64,000 nt of DNA, taken from NCBI RefSeq assembly GCF_900635815.1, contig NZ_LR134173.1:3380001-3444000 (forward strand). The letters run 5' to 3'. The notes beneath the pieces are model-generated. The model had not been told where the DNA came from. It was given only the letters and a program-made list of their open reading frames with translations, and did not search any database. Made by a program: the position numbers and the translations under genes. Source of the stretch: Legionella cherrii (lineage in GTDB: Bacteria > Pseudomonadota > Gammaproteobacteria > Legionellales > Legionellaceae). Below are positions 26,738 to 37,341 of this stretch, piece by piece (position 1 is the stretch's first letter; the number at the start of each line of letters is the position of its first letter).

Positions 26738-27550
26738 ATGAACGAAATTAACCCAGAGCAATTAAAAAATTTACTTAACGAAGCAACTCAAAGTATTGAG
26801 TCATCCAAAAATCTTCTTCAGGAAATACTCAACTCTCCTAAAGAAGAAGACTCTTCCATGGAAGATACAATTTGCTCAATCCAATTAGTTCTTCAATATC
26901 GTTTAAATAGTCAGGATGCTCTTGCTATTCTGTTAAGCATTGATCAAAACGTGCTTTTTCTCCTAGGCATTCAACCTCGACATTCCCCTAAAATGAACCT
27001 TGATCGCCTTGCCTATGCTTTGGGGAATGAAGATTTGAAGCAACTACTCCATGCGCTTTCTCTACTCGTTAATTCCTTATTAAAGATCGCAAACCGATAT
27101 CAAAAAAATCATTTAAGTTTTGAATTAAGTCATCAAAGAAAACCCAGCCGACAGAATATGCTAATTAAAGGGATGCAAAAACTGATTTCACAACAAAATC
27201 ATTTTTTAAATTTGATTAAGAAACTTGAAGAAAACGTCACTCTGCTTTTAGAGTATCAGTCCGTCGGGCCACTTTTTGATCATATAGCTGCACTTAGAGG
27301 ACCAATTTCACAATATTACCAGGCCATATTAAATGGTCTTGATGAAACAAAACAACTTTACGAAAAAATAAATAAGCCCGAATTGTTGGAGCACAAAGTA
27401 GAGCTTCTTTTAAAACAAGCAGAAGAAGTACTCAACATCATGCCGTCCCTATACAAACCTCGCCCCTCGTACAGCCCCCAACCAAGCAAGCTGTCTTCGG
27501 AACAACTGGAACAACGTGCGACTGCAAAACGTTTACGCCCTTTTTTCTAG
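26738..27550 (+). CDS. Hypothetical helical protein
   Basis: A 270-residue protein that appears almost entirely helical, with several probable coiled-coil runs (residues 5-40, 95-125, 150-185, 205-235). The tail is Pro/Ser-rich and ends basic (KRLRPFF). I recognise no family. An upstream TTG would add three residues, but the ATG is the better start. Soluble; Legionella-specific, possibly a Dot/Icm substrate. Confidence 0.55.
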   Translation: MNEINPEQLKNLLNEATQSIESSKNLLQEILNSPKEEDSSMEDTICSIQLVLQYRLNSQDALAILLSIDQNVLFLLGIQPRHSPKMNLDRLAYALGNEDLKQLLHALSLLVNSLLKIANRYQKNHLSFELSHQRKPSRQNMLIKGMQKLISQQNHFLNLIKKLEENVTLLLEYQSVGPLFDHIAALRGPISQYYQAILNGLDETKQLYEKINKPELLEHKVELLLKQAEEVLNIMPSLYKPRPSYSPQPSKLSSEQLEQRATAKRLRPFF

Positions 27551-27700
27551 AATATATCTTTCTTTCATTAAGCTATCTGTCGATCACATTTTCTATCGTC
27601 CTCGCAAAGGATCATACCTCCGCTAGGAAGAAAGTGTATGGAAGCTTCCGAAGAGTTCATTCAGTAAGATCTGCCAAATTCAGCTGCTCAGGGAGTAAAG

Positions 27701-27746
27701 TGGAAAGCCAGATTTGAGCTCAGGTCGAGCCAAACAAGGCTTTCCA
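27701..27746 (-). terminator. Inverted repeat after the subtilisin-like gene
   Basis: TGGAAAGCC (27701-27709) and GGCTTTCCA (27738-27746) form a nine-base perfect stem with a 28-base loop, beginning nine bases after the protease stop. There is no U-tract, so the terminator role is weakly supported. Confidence 0.3.
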
Positions 27747-27754
27747 GTGAACGC

Positions 27755-29434
27755 TTATAAATAACAACCCACCCCATCATAACCGATCACATGGCATGAC
27801 TTGTAAGCACTTTGATCCAATCGATAACTTACAGAACCATAATAAGCAATAATGTTTCCGTTTTTATCTTGTTCTATATAAGGCTTTTGGAAACTCTCCG
27901 CAATATCACAATTCGTATGATTTTGTATCCAAACCCCATCTCCTGAAACAATGCGCTTTTTGCTAGGAGTTAAGGCGTTCTTTCCACAATCCTTCATTGC
28001 TAAATGCTCTGCTTTAGGAGCAGAAAAGATAAGATCATAACCTGCCGCAGCTGCTTTAACTGCATTTTCAGCATCTAGAATGCCATGTCCGCAAGGCTTT
28101 TTACCCACACACGATTTATTGGGGTCAGTACTTACCCCAAAATCATGGGTTGTGGTATACAGTAGTTGTTCCACTTGTTCTGGGCTCAGTCCCTTTTCAC
28201 TCGCAGCTAAAATCAATCCAGCAACACCAGCGACATGTGGCGTAGCCATGCTCGTTCCTTGATAAAAATCAAACCCTGATCCATTATAACCACCACCTGG
28301 GTTCACTGTAGATAAAATTCCTCCCCAAATGCCATAACGCTTGTCTCCGCCTGGAGCAGCTAAGGTGACACTTGGACCATAGTTGGAAAAATAGGATCTA
28401 AGGCCTTCAGGGCCGGTAGAAGCGACTTTAATGGTTCCATTACAAATTGCCGGCGCATTAAAATGCTCCCAAACATTGTCATTTCCCGCTGCAACAGCCA
28501 ATACCGCACCCTTCTTGCGTGCAAAAAAGACTGCTTCTTGTAAGGCTTGGTCACAATAATCAATTTCGTCTTTAGGGCCTCTATCCACACCAAAGCTCAT
28601 ATTCAATATCTTTGCTGGATGAATATTAGTCGGAACTCCAGGAACCTCGCCACCTACAGCCCAATAAATCGCGTTAATCACTGAACTTTCATAAAACATG
28701 CCATTAGCAGCAGGGATTTTCAAAGGAAGAATTTTTAAATCCTCACCCATACCGCTCATGATACTCCCATAGCCTGCAATGGTTCCTGCAACATGAGTAC
28801 CATGATAAGAGCGGGTTTCATCGATCAAGTTATTATTATTTCCTGCAAAATTCCAACCCCATAAATTACCGACACTGTCCTTGACCAAGTTGTTGATCAG
28901 ACTATCATTTAAAGCAATTCCCGTATCGAGGACGGCAACTACTATTGGCTTTTTAGAAAGCCCTGTCGTATAGGCCCAAGCACCATCTCTAAATCCAGGT
29001 TTCGATTCCAACATAATTCCGGCAGGACGAGTAAACTCATCCCATTGGCTTTCATGAGATAATAAATCTCCAGTGCCTAGAATTTCAGGATCAGGAACCG
29101 GTTTAAAGTAACTTATTCTGTCTTTAACCGCATATAAAACTTGAGGGTTTTTACGCAAACGCTCCAAAATCGAAGAAGTTTCATCCTGATCGTTTCCTTT
29201 AGCCAAAGGACTGTTTGTGGTGTCTAAAATCAATAAAAAAGCACCATTCGCCATAGGATTAAATTCTTTTACAGGCAGTTGGGTTACTTGTTTTATCTGT
29301 GACTTTAAAGAAGAAACGCTGGTTATTTGTTCTTTATATTTGATAATTACTCGAACTGCATTTTGCTCCGGTGCAGCGAAAACGCCATGAGCTATTGATA
29401 AAAGACCTAGACCTAAAATCCCTGATTTAAACAT
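27755..29434 (-). CDS. Secreted subtilisin-like serine protease (S8)
   Basis: A 559-residue subtilase with signal peptide (FKSGILGLGLLSIAHGVFA), a propeptide-like region to about residue 130, and a catalytic domain with Asp170 (AVLDTGIA), His211 (YHGTHVAGTIAG), oxyanion Asn318 (AAGNDN) and Ser395 (QGTSMATPHVAG). A Cys-containing C-terminal extension of about 110 residues follows and probably forms disulfides (CVGKKPCGHG, KDCGKNAL, CHVIGYDGVGCYL). In Legionella such enzymes commonly leave through the Lsp type II system, which is likely here too. It is a single gene with its own upstream region. Confidence 0.93.
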   Translation of the reverse strand: MFKSGILGLGLLSIAHGVFAAPEQNAVRVIIKYKEQITSVSSLKSQIKQVTQLPVKEFNPMANGAFLLILDTTNSPLAKGNDQDETSSILERLRKNPQVLYAVKDRISYFKPVPDPEILGTGDLLSHESQWDEFTRPAGIMLESKPGFRDGAWAYTTGLSKKPIVVAVLDTGIALNDSLINNLVKDSVGNLWGWNFAGNNNNLIDETRSYHGTHVAGTIAGYGSIMSGMGEDLKILPLKIPAANGMFYESSVINAIYWAVGGEVPGVPTNIHPAKILNMSFGVDRGPKDEIDYCDQALQEAVFFARKKGAVLAVAAGNDNVWEHFNAPAICNGTIKVASTGPEGLRSYFSNYGPSVTLAAPGGDKRYGIWGGILSTVNPGGGYNGSGFDFYQGTSMATPHVAGVAGLILAASEKGLSPEQVEQLLYTTTHDFGVSTDPNKSCVGKKPCGHGILDAENAVKAAAAGYDLIFSAPKAEHLAMKDCGKNALTPSKKRIVSGDGVWIQNHTNCDIAESFQKPYIEQDKNGNIIAYYGSVSYRLDQSAYKSCHVIGYDGVGCYL

Positions 29435-29617
29435 GCAAAAATCTCCTTATAATATACATCGCAATTCAGTATGCTATAAGACACAGGGCAAAACAAGGGC
29501 AAACTTGTCCAAAAATGTTACTCTGCTATGCCTCATGTATTAAAATAAAAACCGCATTGAAATTCCTGGGATGCTCGATATACTGTATTTATCTCCTTGT
29601 TTGTATTAAAGAATGTC

Positions 29618-30085
29618 ATGGGCTTGCGATCGCTTTTTTTTAAATCAGCCACACGCTTGATAAGAAAATTACAATCATGGTTTGGCTTCATAACCCTTGG
29701 TTCGCGGGCTATTATTTTAAATCGTGATCATCAGATCCTTTTAGTAAAACACACCTATCAACCGCATTGGTATTTACCTGGTGGTGGCGTCAAAAGAGGC
29801 GAGTCGGCTCAAGAAGCTCTAATACGTGAATTAAAAGAAGAAGTCGGAATAATTCCTACCGAGGAACCGCAATTATTTGGTATTTATTTCCATACGTACA
29901 TGGGGGTCAACGACTATCCGGTCATCTTTATCGTTAATAACTTTACCTCTGTAAACGCCAATTCTCACGAAATTGAACAGATGGCATGGTATGATTACGA
30001 CCATTTACCTGAGATGGTAAGCCCAGGAACGAAACGTAGGCTTGATGAATATTTTGCTAAAAACGCACGTTGCGACAGGTGGTGA
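29618..30085 (+). CDS. NUDIX hydrolase
   Basis: A 155-residue NUDIX-fold hydrolase. The NUDIX box reads GGGVKRGESAQEALIRELKE then EVGI, with the REL and EE metal-binding residues intact. SRAIILNRDHQILLVKHTYQ begins the fold. The substrate, a nucleoside diphosphate derivative, is not predictable. An upstream TTG would add seven residues; the ATG is preferred. It converges with ahcY across a shared hairpin. Confidence 0.9.
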   Translation: MGLRSLFFKSATRLIRKLQSWFGFITLGSRAIILNRDHQILLVKHTYQPHWYLPGGGVKRGESAQEALIRELKEEVGIIPTEEPQLFGIYFHTYMGVNDYPVIFIVNNFTSVNANSHEIEQMAWYDYDHLPEMVSPGTKRRLDEYFAKNARCDRW

Positions 30086-30103
30086 CTCACTGTATTTGTA
30101 ATA

Positions 30104-30123
30104 GGTTGGGCTAACGCCCAACC
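30104..30123. terminator. Shared hairpin between NUDIX and ahcY genes
   Basis: GGTTGGGC TAAC GCCCAACC is a perfect eight-base stem with a four-base loop, five bases outside the ahcY stop and 18 bases beyond the NUDIX stop. It probably ends both convergent transcripts, although neither side has a U-tract. Confidence 0.5.
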
Positions 30124-30128
30124 CTCAA

Positions 30129-31454
30129 CTAATATCGATATTGCTCAGGTTTATAAGGACCATCAATCGCCACACCTAGATAGTCTGCTTGTTCCCTAGT
30201 GAGTTGAGTCAATTTTGCTCCGATTCTTCCCAAATGCAAACGAGCTACTTTTTCATCTAATAATTTGGGAAGGACATAAACATCTCGGCCATATTGAGCC
30301 GCATTTTTAAATAATTCGATTTGCGCCAAAATTTGGTTGGAAAAAGAGGCCGACATCACAAAGCTTGGATGACCTGTAGCACATCCTAAATTAACCAAGC
30401 GTCCCTCAGCCAAAACAATTAATCGCTTACCGTCAGGAAATATTACATGATCAACCTGTGGTTTAATATTTTCCCATTGGTATTTCTTTAAACTCTGAAC
30501 ATCAATTTCAGAATCAAAATGACCGATGTTGCATAAAATAGCCTGATTACGCATCCGCTTCATATGCTCATGAGTCACCACATGGTAATTACCGGTAGCG
30601 GTAACAACGATATCTACCTGCTCGGCAACATCATCCAGAGTCACAACGCGATACCCTTCCATTGCCGCTTGAAGCGCACAAATAGGATCAATTTCGGCGA
30701 TTAAAACAATCGCACCCTGGCCACGTAATGCCTGCGCACAACCCTTACCTACATCTCCATAACCTAAAATTAGAGCAACCTTGCCGGCAATCATCACATC
30801 AGTGGCTCGCTTTATTCCATCCAATAAAGATTCACGACAACCGTACATGTTATCAAATTTGGATTTGGTAACTGAATCATTCACATTAATTGCAGGAATT
30901 TTTAAGGTACCGTTTCTGGCCATTTCATACAATCGGGCGACACCAGTGGTTGTTTCTTCAGAAACTCCTTTAATTCCCGATAATAACTGCGGAAATTTTT
31001 GGTGTACGATTTGAGTCAAATCACCCCCATCATCCAGCAATAAATTAGGAGTCCAATGATTCGGCCCAGCAAGAGTTTGCTCAACACACCACCAATACTC
31101 TTCCTCAGTTTCACCTTTCCAAGCAAAGACCGGGATACCCTTGGCTGCTATAGCTGCGGCAGCATGATCTTGAGTAGAAAATATATTACAAGACGACCAA
31201 CGAACCTCAGCACCTAAAGCAATTAATGTTTCGATCAGTACGGCTGTTTGAATTGTCATATGCAAACAACCTGCTATACGGGCGCCTTTCAAAGGCATTT
31301 TTGCAGCAAATTCCTCACGCAAAGCCATTAATCCGGGCATTTCAGTTTCAGCAATCGCTATTTCCTTACGCCCCCAAGAAGCCAGCGACATATCTGCTAC
31401 TTTATAATCGTTTACCATAGTGCTTCCTGCTCCTGCTTTATTGGCTAATTCCAT
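30129..31454 (-). CDS. ahcY: Adenosylhomocysteinase
   Basis: A 441-residue S-adenosylhomocysteine hydrolase, which removes SAH, the product of methyltransferases, as adenosine plus homocysteine. Diagnostic blocks are [20 protein letters not shown], the [19 protein letters not shown] region (Lys and Asp of the active site), the NAD-binding [18 protein letters not shown], and the C-terminal KLTxxQADYLG-like [11 protein letters not shown] and PYKPEQYRY. It follows metK by 11 bases, so the SAM cycle is co-transcribed. Confidence 0.97.
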   Translation of the reverse strand: MELANKAGAGSTMVNDYKVADMSLASWGRKEIAIAETEMPGLMALREEFAAKMPLKGARIAGCLHMTIQTAVLIETLIALGAEVRWSSCNIFSTQDHAAAAIAAKGIPVFAWKGETEEEYWWCVEQTLAGPNHWTPNLLLDDGGDLTQIVHQKFPQLLSGIKGVSEETTTGVARLYEMARNGTLKIPAINVNDSVTKSKFDNMYGCRESLLDGIKRATDVMIAGKVALILGYGDVGKGCAQALRGQGAIVLIAEIDPICALQAAMEGYRVVTLDDVAEQVDIVVTATGNYHVVTHEHMKRMRNQAILCNIGHFDSEIDVQSLKKYQWENIKPQVDHVIFPDGKRLIVLAEGRLVNLGCATGHPSFVMSASFSNQILAQIELFKNAAQYGRDVYVLPKLLDEKVARLHLGRIGAKLTQLTREQADYLGVAIDGPYKPEQYRY

Positions 31455-31465
31455 TAGAGTCTCCT

Positions 31466-32614
31466 TTATAGGGCTTTACGTAACTCCGTCACTTTATCCA
31501 ATCGTTCCCATGGAAAATTTTCACGTCCATAATGGCCGTAAGTTGCGGTTTGTTTGTAGATTGGGCGAAGTAAATCGTGATGTTCAATAATGCCTTGTGG
31601 CGTTAAATCAAAATGGGTATGTATTAATTCAATGATTTCACTGTCTTTTAAACGACCTGTACCAAAAGTTTCAACAAAAATAGAGGTAGGTTCAGCCACA
31701 CCAATTGCATAAGAAATCTGTAACTCGCACTTATCAGCCAATCCTGCTGCAACGATGTTTTTTGCCACATGTCGTGCTGCATAAGCTGCAGATCGGTCGA
31801 CTTTAGAAGGATCCTTACCCGAAAAACATCCGCCTCCATGTCGCGCCATACCGCCATACGTATCTACAATGATTTTGCGGCCAGTAAGTCCACAGTCTCC
31901 CAAAGGACCACCTATAACAAAACGGCCTGTTGGGTTGATAAAATAGCGGGTCTTATGAGTTAACCATTCGGCGGGTAACGTTGTTTTAATAATTTCCTCT
32001 CGTACCGCCTCGATTAAATCACTGTATCCAATTTCAGCCGCATGTTGTGTGGAAAATACTACCGTATCCACTTCAACAGGTATTCCCCTTTCATATTTTA
32101 AAGTTAATTGACATTTCGCATCAGGCCGTAACCAGGGTAATGCGCCTGATTTACGTAAATGAGCTTGTTTTTCCATCAAACGATGTGCGTAAGCAATAGG
32201 AGCAGGCATGTAGACATCAGTTTCACGACTGGCATAACCAAACATTAAACCTTGATCCCCAGCGCCAAGAATTCGTGTTTCTTTATTATCCACACCCTGG
32301 GCAATATCAGGAGATTGTTTACCTATAGCAGAAAGTACGGCACAAGATTCCCAGTCAAACCCCATTTGTGAGCTGTTATAACCTATGTCTTTGACTACTT
32401 GCCGCGTTACTGCTTCCACGTCCACCCAAGCTTTGGTAGTAATTTCTCCACCAACTAACACCATTCCTGTTTTAACGAACACCTCACAAGCGACACGCGC
32501 AGCGGGGTCTTGCATTAAAATAGCATCTAGAATTGCATCAGAAATCTGATCCGCGATTTTGTCAGGATGCCCTTCAGAAACTGACTCTGAAGTAAAAACG
32601 TGACTGTCATTCAT
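31466..32614 (-). CDS. metK: S-adenosylmethionine synthetase
   Basis: A 382-residue methionine adenosyltransferase that makes SAM from methionine and ATP. It begins [20 protein letters not shown], contains the signature [12 protein letters not shown], and later [20 protein letters not shown] (phosphate-binding loop). The length is typical. GAGGA precedes the start. It lies between carA and ahcY, 30 and 11 bases apart, so the three genes probably form one transcript. The gap is too small for a SAM riboswitch. Confidence 0.98.
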   Translation of the reverse strand: MNDSHVFTSESVSEGHPDKIADQISDAILDAILMQDPAARVACEVFVKTGMVLVGGEITTKAWVDVEAVTRQVVKDIGYNSSQMGFDWESCAVLSAIGKQSPDIAQGVDNKETRILGAGDQGLMFGYASRETDVYMPAPIAYAHRLMEKQAHLRKSGALPWLRPDAKCQLTLKYERGIPVEVDTVVFSTQHAAEIGYSDLIEAVREEIIKTTLPAEWLTHKTRYFINPTGRFVIGGPLGDCGLTGRKIIVDTYGGMARHGGGCFSGKDPSKVDRSAAYAARHVAKNIVAAGLADKCELQISYAIGVAEPTSIFVETFGTGRLKDSEIIELIHTHFDLTPQGIIEHHDLLRPIYKQTATYGHYGRENFPWERLDKVTELRKAL

Positions 32615-32644
32615 TAGTTAATCCTCTTTAAATTTTTATATATC

Positions 32645-33757
32645 CTATTTCATCAACTGTATAAATTCATTAAATATTATTTCTATATCATGGGGTCCAG
32701 GGCTGGCCTCAGGATGTCCTTGAAAGCCGAATGCTGGCTTTTCCTTATGTTTGATACCTTGCAGGGTATTATCAAATAACGAACGATGCGTAATCGCGAG
32801 GCAGTCAGGCAAACTCTCTTCATCCACTGCAAATCCATGGTTTTGGCTGGTTATAAAAACACGTTTTTGCCCTTCAGTTTCAATGACAGGATGATTTGCT
32901 CCGTGATGACCAAATTTCATTTTTTTTGTCACTCCCCCACAGGCTAAAGCCAAAATCTGAAAACCCAAGCAAATGCCAAATAAAGGAATATCACGAGCCA
33001 AAAATTCTTGAGTTGCACGAATGGCATAATCACAAGCTTGTGGATCTCCTGGGCCATTTGATAAAAATACCCCATCAGGATTCATTGCTAAAACTTCTGC
33101 GGCAGGGGTTTTTGCTGGAACTAAAGTTAAATGACACCCTTTGTCATGCAAAATACGTAAAATATTGTGCTTTACTCCAAAATCATAAGCAACCACGTGG
33201 AATTGTTGAGGCTGAGAGCCTTTACCCCATTCGCCTTGTCCCTCATGCCAGCGCTCTATGGTTTTTCTAGAAACTTCTAAAGCCAAATCAACTCCCTGTA
33301 GACCAGCGAAGGAACGTGCTTTTGCCAAGACCAACTCGGGATTTTCTACATGAGTACTGATGCATGCACCGACCGCACCATGCTCTCGTAAACGAAGAGT
33401 CAAATCGCGAGTATCGATGCCTGCAATGGCAACTACATTATTTTTTTTGAGCCAATCAGGAAGAGATAGTTCGGCACGATAGTTACTATGGATTATAGAC
33501 GAATTACGAATCACCAAGCCCGCAGCCCAAATTTTATTAGATTCCATATCCTCATGAGTGCATCCTGTATTGCCTACATGGGCTGTAGTCAAAGTAATGA
33601 TTTGGCGTGCATAGGAAGGATCCGTAAGCATTTCCTGATAACCGGTTAGAGACGTATTAAAAACCAACTCTCCGACAGAATCGCCTGTTGCTCCTATCGA
33701 AATTCCTTCGTAAATGGTGCCATCGGCTAACACTAAAATTGCTGGTTGGTTCATCAT
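32645..33757 (-). CDS. carA: Carbamoyl-phosphate synthase small subunit
   Basis: A 370-residue glutaminase subunit that feeds ammonia to CarB for carbamoyl phosphate (arginine and pyrimidines). The N-terminal domain begins [19 protein letters not shown]; the class I glutamine amidotransferase domain has [16 protein letters not shown] (catalytic Cys), and the His-Glu pair lies in [12 protein letters not shown]. carB is not adjacent; the next gene is metK instead. This unusual split of carAB is seen in the sequence. A second ATG one codon on is possible. Confidence 0.97.
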   Translation of the reverse strand: MMNQPAILVLADGTIYEGISIGATGDSVGELVFNTSLTGYQEMLTDPSYARQIITLTTAHVGNTGCTHEDMESNKIWAAGLVIRNSSIIHSNYRAELSLPDWLKKNNVVAIAGIDTRDLTLRLREHGAVGACISTHVENPELVLAKARSFAGLQGVDLALEVSRKTIERWHEGQGEWGKGSQPQQFHVVAYDFGVKHNILRILHDKGCHLTLVPAKTPAAEVLAMNPDGVFLSNGPGDPQACDYAIRATQEFLARDIPLFGICLGFQILALACGGVTKKMKFGHHGANHPVIETEGQKRVFITSQNHGFAVDEESLPDCLAITHRSLFDNTLQGIKHKEKPAFGFQGHPEASPGPHDIEIIFNEFIQLMK

Positions 33758-33991
33758 GGTCTACTCTGTTAGTTATTCAAAGTGTCTTTGAGCGGCCTTG
33801 GCGAATCCGTAGCTTAGGTAATCGAAGCGCAACTCCTGTCATCCCTCATTGCATGTGGCATGAGGTCTAAAAGATTCCGATTTCGTTTCGCTTCAACCTG
33901 GACCACAATCAATTACGATTAAAAATCCCGCAGCCAGAAAGCTCAAAAAATACACATTTAGACAAATGTGTGCAATTGTAACTTACTTGCT

Positions 33992-35130
33992 TCAAAATTT
34001 CATGTCTTCAAAGAATTTTTTCACACCTGCGAACCAAGAATTAGAACGTGGAGAGTGTTTTCCTTTAGCATTTTCCAGTGATTCTTGAAATTGAGTTAAT
34101 AAATCTTTTTGCTCGCGTGATAAATTCACTGGGGTTTCTACAACTACCTTACATAATAAATCGCCTTGACCATGCCCGCGTACGGATTTCATCCCCTTTC
34201 CTCTTAAACGAAACACTTTACCGGTTTGTGTTTCTTCAGGAATCTTTAAAGTAACGCGTCCTTCAAGGGTTGGTACTTCTATAGAGCCACCCATGGCAGC
34301 GATAATGAAACTTATGGGTACTTCGCAATGCAAATCATTTTCGTGACGTTCGAATATAGTGTGTTTTTTACACTGACTTGTACATAAAGATCGCCTGGCC
34401 CTCCTCCATGCATACCGGCTTCGCCCTCTCCGCTTAAACGAACGCGGTCTCCATTATCCACCCCGGCGGGAATTTTAACCGTAAGCTTTTTGCTTTCACG
34501 GATTCGACCCTGACCATGACAATCGGAACAAGGATCAGAAATAATGGTTCCTTCACCATGACAGCTTGGACAGGTTTGCTGAATGGAGAAAAAGCCTTGC
34601 TGAATTCTGACTTGCCCCATACCATTACAGGTTTCACAGGTCTTTGGCTGGGTGCCTTTTTTAGCACCACTTCCACTGCACGTAGTACAAGTACCATGTC
34701 GAGGAACAGTAATTTGCACTTCTTTACCCAGCGCAGCCTCTTCAAGGGTTAATTGGACGTTGAATTGTAAATCAGCACCTCGTTGGCCACGAGATTGTCG
34801 TCCTCCACTGCGTCCGCCTGAAAAGATATTTTCAAAAATATCCTCAAAGACATCGCCAAAACCACCAAAACCGCCAAAACCTCCAGGACCACCTCTCATG
34901 GAAGGATCAACACCCGCATGACCGTATTGATCATAGGCTGCACGCTTTTGTGGATCAGAAAGAATGCTGTAAGCGTATTGGATTTCTTTAAATTTTTCTT
35001 CAGCAGCAGAATCGTCAGGATTACGATCTGGGTGATACTTCATTGCCAATCTACGATATGCCTTTTTAATTTCGGCATCACTTGCAGTTCGACTTACCTC
35101 TAAAAGTTCATAATAATCCCGCTGTTCCAT
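33992..35130 (-). pseudogene. dnaJ: Chaperone protein DnaJ, frameshifted
   Basis: The full DnaJ architecture is present across two frames: J domain with HPD ([10 protein letters not shown]), Gly/Phe linker, four CxxCxGxG zinc repeats ([36 protein letters not shown]) and the C-terminal substrate domain. The frame breaks after QVSVK, where the coding strand has six A bases around 34365. Seven would restore [20 protein letters not shown] and a normal protein of about 380 residues. As read, the first frame ends after 272 residues. DnaJ stimulates DnaK, so true loss would be notable. A homopolymer sequencing error is the simplest explanation. Confidence 0.93.
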
Positions 35131-35161
35131 AACTACTCACATATTAAAAATTAAAATGGAC

Positions 35162-35278
35162 AATGTAGCAGGGTACGTACAATGTCACTGCCTTAAACTA
35201 AGAATCCCTTCTCCCAGCGGGGAGAAGGGAAATTCATTAACTTAATGGCAGTGACATTATGGGCACCCAGGCTACATT
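35162..35278. repeat. Triple nested palindrome between dnaK and dnaJ
   Basis: Three concentric perfect arm pairs: AATGTAGC/GCTACATT (35162-35169, 35271-35278), AATGTCACTGCC/GGCAGTGACATT (35181-35192, 35247-35258), and CCCTTCTCCC/GGGAGAAGGG (35206-35215, 35220-35229). The whole 117-base element can fold into one long hairpin in the dnaK-dnaJ transcript. It resembles the dispersed CTCCC..GGGAG elements elsewhere in the window. It may attenuate dnaJ relative to dnaK or protect the dnaK message end. Confidence 0.7.
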
Positions 35279-35307
35279 CCTAGACGACTAAGACACGATA
35301 TAACAGA

Positions 35308-37251
35308 TTATTTCTTATCGTCTTTAACTTCCTCGAACTCAGCATCAACAACCCCTTCATCCGCCTTGGTTGATTCTTGAGCTGATGCTTGCTCTTGCTG
35401 TGCTTGACCTTGTCCTGCCTGACCTTCAGATGCCTTTTTAGCATAAACTCGTTCAGCCATTTTTGCAGAAGCATCGCTTAACACTTTTAATTTATCTTCA
35501 ATTTGTGGTTTATCGCTGCCTTGGATTGCTTCTTTTAATTCAGCAATGGCTTTTTCTATACCTTGTTTCTCATCCTCAGAGAGCTCAGCAGCCAAATCTT
35601 TCATGGATTTTTCACAGCTGTGAATCAAACTATCAGCCTGATTGCGTAGCTCTGCCATTTCCTTAAATTTCTTGTCCTCTTCAGCATGAGACTTGGCATC
35701 TTTAATCATTGCTTCTACTTCTTCATCACTCAAACCACTAGATGCTTTAATCACAATCGATTGTGCCTTGCCAGTAGCTTTATCTTTAGCAGAAACATTA
35801 AGGATACCATTCGCATCAATATCAAAAGTCACTTCAATTTGTGGTACACCACGTGGTGCGGGAGGAATATCACCTAAGTCAAATCGACCCAACGATTTAT
35901 TTGCTGATGCTTGCTCTCTTTCACCTTGCAATACATGTACAGTCACTGCTGTTTGATTATCATCAGCAGTCGAAAATACTTGATTGGCTTTGGTAGGAAT
36001 TGTGGTATTTTTCTCGATGAGCTTTGTCATCACCCCACCCATAGTTTCGATACCTAAAGATAAAGGAGTTACGTCAAGAAGCAGAATATCTTTGACTTCT
36101 CCAGATAAAACTGCTGCTTGAATCGCAGCACCCACAGCAACTGCTTCATCAGGGTTAACGTCTTTGCGTGGTTCTTTACCAAAAAATTCTTCTACTGTTT
36201 TTTGTACCAAAGGCATACGGGTTTGACCGCCTACCAAAATCACTTCGTTAATTTGGGATACATTCAATCCAGCATCTTTCAATGCGATTTTACAAGGCTC
36301 AACAGTACGCTCAACCAATTTCTCAACCAAAGACTCCAACTTAGCGCGAGTCAATTTGATGTTTAAGTGTTTTGGTCCTGTAGCATCAGCCGTAATGTAA
36401 GGCAAGTTAACATCTGTTTGTTGGGCTGAAGAAAGTTCAATTTTCGCTTTTTCAGCTGCATCTTTCAGACGTTGTAATGCCAATGGATCATTATGTAAAT
36501 CAATGCCAGTATCTTTTTTGAATTCAGAAGCAAGATAATCAATTAAAGCCAAGTCAAAGTCTTCACCTCCCAAGAAGGTATCACCATTCGTTGCGAGTAC
36601 TTCAAATTGGTGTTCTCCATCAACTTCTGCAATTTCAATAATTGAAATATCAAAAGTACCACCACCAAGGTCATATACAGCAATGATTGAATCACCACGT
36701 TTTTTGTCCATACCGTAGGCAAGAGCTGCCGCAGTAGGTTCGTTAATAATACGTTTGACTTCAAGACCAGCAATCCGTCCTGCATCTTTGGTGGCCTGAC
36801 GTTGGGAGTCATTGAAATAAGCAGGTACGGTAATTACCGCTTCTTTCACTTCTTCGCCGAGATAATCTTCTGCGGTTTTTTTCATCTTACGCAATACTTC
36901 AGCTGAAATTTGTGGTGGCGCTTTGTCTTGGCTTTTCACACGAACCCAAGCATCACCATTATCCGCTTTAATGATTTTGTAAGGTACCATTTTGATATCT
37001 TTTTGCACTACTGCATCTTCAAAACGACGACCGATCAATCGCTTAATTGCAAATAAAGTATTATCAGGGTTGGTTACAGCTTGGCGTTTTGCAGATTGCC
37101 CAACCAATACCTCACCATCATCAGTATAAGCCACGATGGAAGGAGTGGTGCGGTGGCCTTCACTGTTTTCAATTACCTTAGGTTTATCACCTTCCATTAC
37201 CGCAACACATGAGTTGGTGGTACCTAAGTCGATTCCTATAATTTTAGCCAT
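35308..37251 (-). CDS. dnaK: Molecular chaperone DnaK (Hsp70)
   Basis: A 647-residue Hsp70. The ATPase domain begins [19 protein letters not shown] and holds [15 protein letters not shown] and [11 protein letters not shown]. The substrate domain has [17 protein letters not shown], and the lid ends [10 protein letters not shown]. Upstream in-frame codons are open, but GGAG ten bases before this ATG and the canonical MAKIIGI start decide it. It has its own RpoH-type promoter in the grpE-dnaK gap and follows grpE on the same strand. Confidence 0.98.
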   Translation of the reverse strand: MAKIIGIDLGTTNSCVAVMEGDKPKVIENSEGHRTTPSIVAYTDDGEVLVGQSAKRQAVTNPDNTLFAIKRLIGRRFEDAVVQKDIKMVPYKIIKADNGDAWVRVKSQDKAPPQISAEVLRKMKKTAEDYLGEEVKEAVITVPAYFNDSQRQATKDAGRIAGLEVKRIINEPTAAALAYGMDKKRGDSIIAVYDLGGGTFDISIIEIAEVDGEHQFEVLATNGDTFLGGEDFDLALIDYLASEFKKDTGIDLHNDPLALQRLKDAAEKAKIELSSAQQTDVNLPYITADATGPKHLNIKLTRAKLESLVEKLVERTVEPCKIALKDAGLNVSQINEVILVGGQTRMPLVQKTVEEFFGKEPRKDVNPDEAVAVGAAIQAAVLSGEVKDILLLDVTPLSLGIETMGGVMTKLIEKNTTIPTKANQVFSTADDNQTAVTVHVLQGEREQASANKSLGRFDLGDIPPAPRGVPQIEVTFDIDANGILNVSAKDKATGKAQSIVIKASSGLSDEEVEAMIKDAKSHAEEDKKFKEMAELRNQADSLIHSCEKSMKDLAAELSEDEKQGIEKAIAELKEAIQGSDKPQIEDKLKVLSDASAKMAERVYAKKASEGQAGQGQAQQEQASAQESTKADEGVVDAEFEEVKDDKK

Positions 37252-37296
37252 TCTATTCATGCTCCAAATAAAGTAATTTCTATTGCGATGAATCTT

Positions 37297-37324
37297 ATAT
37301 GGGGCATAACCTGTCGATTTCAAC
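37297..37324 (-). promoter_or_regulatory. RpoH (sigma-32) promoter of dnaK
   Basis: On the minus strand GTTGAAA (37324-37318), 13 bases, then CCCCATAT (37304-37297). This matches the heat-shock consensus CTTGAAA-N13/14-CCCCATnT at nearly every position. It lies 46 bases before the dnaK start and just downstream of grpE. Confidence 0.8.
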
Positions 37325-37341
37325 CCATATAATTCACATTT

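Noticed and set aside
32615..32644. SAM riboswitch before metK
   Set aside because: The carA-metK gap is only 30 bases, too short for any SAM-riboswitch class.
34312..34333. dnaJ as two genuine separate genes
   Set aside because: The two pieces join into a canonical DnaJ by adding one A; separate functional genes are far less likely than a frameshift.
34516..34921. Plus-strand ORFs opposite dnaJ
   Set aside because: They are antisense shadows of the Gly-rich and zinc-finger coding sequence, which leaves few stops on the other strand.
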